From Pseudomonadota bacterium (GTDB lineage: Bacteria; Pseudomonadota; Gammaproteobacteria; Acidiferrobacterales; UBA6901): a stretch of 5,252 bases of DNA. Each line of letters opens with the position of its first letter. Positions within the stretch are counted from its first letter, which is position 1. Under the pieces are notes generated by a model. It searched no databases. It was not told where the DNA came from and saw only the letters and a program-made list of their open reading frames with translations. Of this stretch, positions 4,090-5,252 are shown in pieces. The stretch lies in NCBI GenBank assembly GCA_021785795.1, contig JAJYEK010000227.1, positions 1 to 5,252 on the forward strand, given 5' to 3'. The translations under genes were made by a program, and so were the position numbers.

Positions 4090-5252
4090 ATGCGCAATAA
4101 CCAGCCGGTCACCAACCGCGAACGCAAACTGTCCGACACGGAAGCGACCTTGCTTACGGTAACGGACGCCAAAGGCCAGATTCTGTATGCCAACAGCGCA
4201 TTTCTGGCGGTAAGCGGATTTGCCCGCGAAGAACTGCTTGGGCAGCCACACAATATCGTGCGACATCCCGACATGCCGGAAGAGGCTTTCCGCGACATGT
4301 GGCAAACGATCAAAGACGGACAACCCTGGTTTGGCCTCGTCAAGAACCGGTGCAAGAGCGGCGATCACTATTGGGTTCGTGCTGGCGTGACGCCGATTAC
4401 GGAAAACGGGGAGATCGTCGGCTACCTTTCTGTTCGTCAACGAGCCACCGAAACACAGATTCGCGAGGCCGACCGGCTTTACGCGGACATGCTCGACCAG
4501 CCAGGCCGTTATCGGCTGTCGGGCGGCATGGTCATTGATCGCAGCCTGTCCGGCATGCTTTCCCGGCTGTTCAACCCAACATACAAACAACGGTTCTTCG
4601 GCATCAAGATCGTCTATGCTGCCATTGCATCCGGGCTACTTGTCTCGCCACTGCCATTGCTGGCAAGGCTTGGCGGCATGGCGGGTCTCACCGCAATCAT
4701 TGCGACGATGGAATGGCGTTTTACGCGCCGGCAGCTTGCCCTGATCAACGAGCCTGCGGTTCGCCTGTCCTCTGGTGACTTGCTTGGCGGCAACGAAACC
4801 GATGTTTCGGTGATTTCGGGAGACCCCTATTACGCGATCCGGAACAATATCCTGCAGGCCGGCCTGAATGCCCGCGTGATCATCAGCGAGATGAGCGCGG
4901 AAGCCCTGTCGTTGGGCGGCGGGATGTCCGAAATTTCCGAGGGCAGTTCAGGGTTGCGCAGTCGGGTCGAGGAAGAATCCGACAACCTGCAATCCGTTTC
5001 TGCGGCCATCGAGGAAATCAGCGGAACGGCGAAATCCAACGCGGATTCCGTGCTGCGTTCCGCTAATACCGTGACGCAGGCAACCGATCTCGCGCATCGC
5101 GGAGCCAGGTCAGTCGCTGACGTGCAAGAGATCGTCGAAGCCATTGCGCAGGATTCACTCAAGATCCGGGAAATCGTGCATATCATCGAAAGTATTGCGT
5201 TCCAGACCAATCTGCTGGCACTCAATGCCGCTGTTGAGGCGGCTCGTGCTGG
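4090..5252 (+). CDS. aer: Aer-like PAS chemoreceptor (methyl-accepting chemotaxis protein), 3' end outside the window
   Basis: Open from the ATG at 4090 to the window edge: 387 complete codons, no stop. GAGG lies 5 nt before the start. Residues about 15-120 are a PAS domain very like E. coli Aer, which senses redox state through bound FAD: GQPHNIVRHPDMPEEAF, then DGQPWFGLVKNRCKSGDHYWVRA. R58, H59 and D61 correspond to Aer R57, H58 and D60, known to be needed for FAD binding. Two short hydrophobic stretches (about 170-193 and 194-209) make a membrane hairpin without a periplasmic sensor domain, as in Aer. A HAMP-like linker follows, then the coiled-coil signalling domain, which reaches the conserved hairpin tip IESIAFQTNLLALNAAVEAARA (366-387) where CheA and CheW bind. 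The remaining coil lies beyond the window. Likely role: steering motility by oxygen or energy state. Its place after a TraR-like gene is unusual. Confidence 0.9.
   Translation, partial: MRNNQPVTNRERKLSDTEATLLTVTDAKGQILYANSAFLAVSGFAREELLGQPHNIVRHPDMPEEAFRDMWQTIKDGQPWFGLVKNRCKSGDHYWVRAGVTPITENGEIVGYLSVRQRATETQIREADRLYADMLDQPGRYRLSGGMVIDRSLSGMLSRLFNPTYKQRFFGIKIVYAAIASGLLVSPLPLLARLGGMAGLTAIIATMEWRFTRRQLALINEPAVRLSSGDLLGGNETDVSVISGDPYYAIRNNILQAGLNARVIISEMSAEALSLGGGMSEISEGSSGLRSRVEEESDNLQSVSAAIEEISGTAKSNADSVLRSANTVTQATDLAHRGARSVADVQEIVEAIAQDSLKIREIVHIIESIAFQTNLLALNAAVEAARA

Noticed and set aside
3724..4590. Long leftward open frame (288 codons) opposite the traR-like and chemoreceptor genes
   Set aside because: It lies across two recognisable forward genes and a gene boundary; the translation is Arg-rich and low in recognisable motifs.

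Overview
The window looks like the accessory or maintenance region of a proteobacterial mobile element (a plasmid or an integrative and conjugative element), probably from a beta- or gammaproteobacterial host. By eye the DNA is moderately GC-rich. The evidence is the gene mix: a phage-type HD phosphohydrolase, a Sak3/DUF1071-type single-strand annealing protein, a periplasmic DsbG-like disulfide protein, a short TraR/DksA zinc-finger protein and an Aer-like chemoreceptor. No relaxase, integrase, replication or transposase gene is visible, so the element type is inferred. The species cannot be named from the sequence.

Layout. At the left edge, the first 58 codons of a leftward gene (a protein with an N-terminal membrane anchor) run off the window. 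It diverges from the rightward genes across a compact promoter region (175-211). The first rightward unit holds the HD phosphohydrolase (258-809) and a YdjM-like membrane protein that starts at a TTG inside the HD stop codon (806-1294). A good sigma-70-type promoter, whose -35 box covers the YdjM stop codon, then drives the annealing protein gene (1358-2713). That unit has a perfect inverted repeat in its leader and ends at a strong intrinsic terminator. A third promoter-like site precedes the DsbG-like gene (2815-3648). A pair of hairpins follows, the second a textbook terminator. Only 16 nt after its U-tract the TraR/DksA-like gene begins (3733-4077), followed 12 nt later by the Aer-like chemoreceptor (4090 to beyond the window).

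How the genes may work together (inference). The HD enzyme (nucleotide pools) and the annealing protein (homologous recombination) fit DNA metabolism of an element that recombines as it moves. DsbG would keep exported proteins folded in the periplasm. The TraR-like protein would adjust host RNA polymerase. The chemoreceptor would feed a redox or oxygen signal into the host's chemotaxis system.

The least ordinary points are the tandem duplication of the annealing-protein fold, the chemoreceptor carried with a TraR-like regulator behind a terminator with no promoter visible in between, and the recurrence of the octamer GCTATACT at the head of all three promoter-led rightward units.
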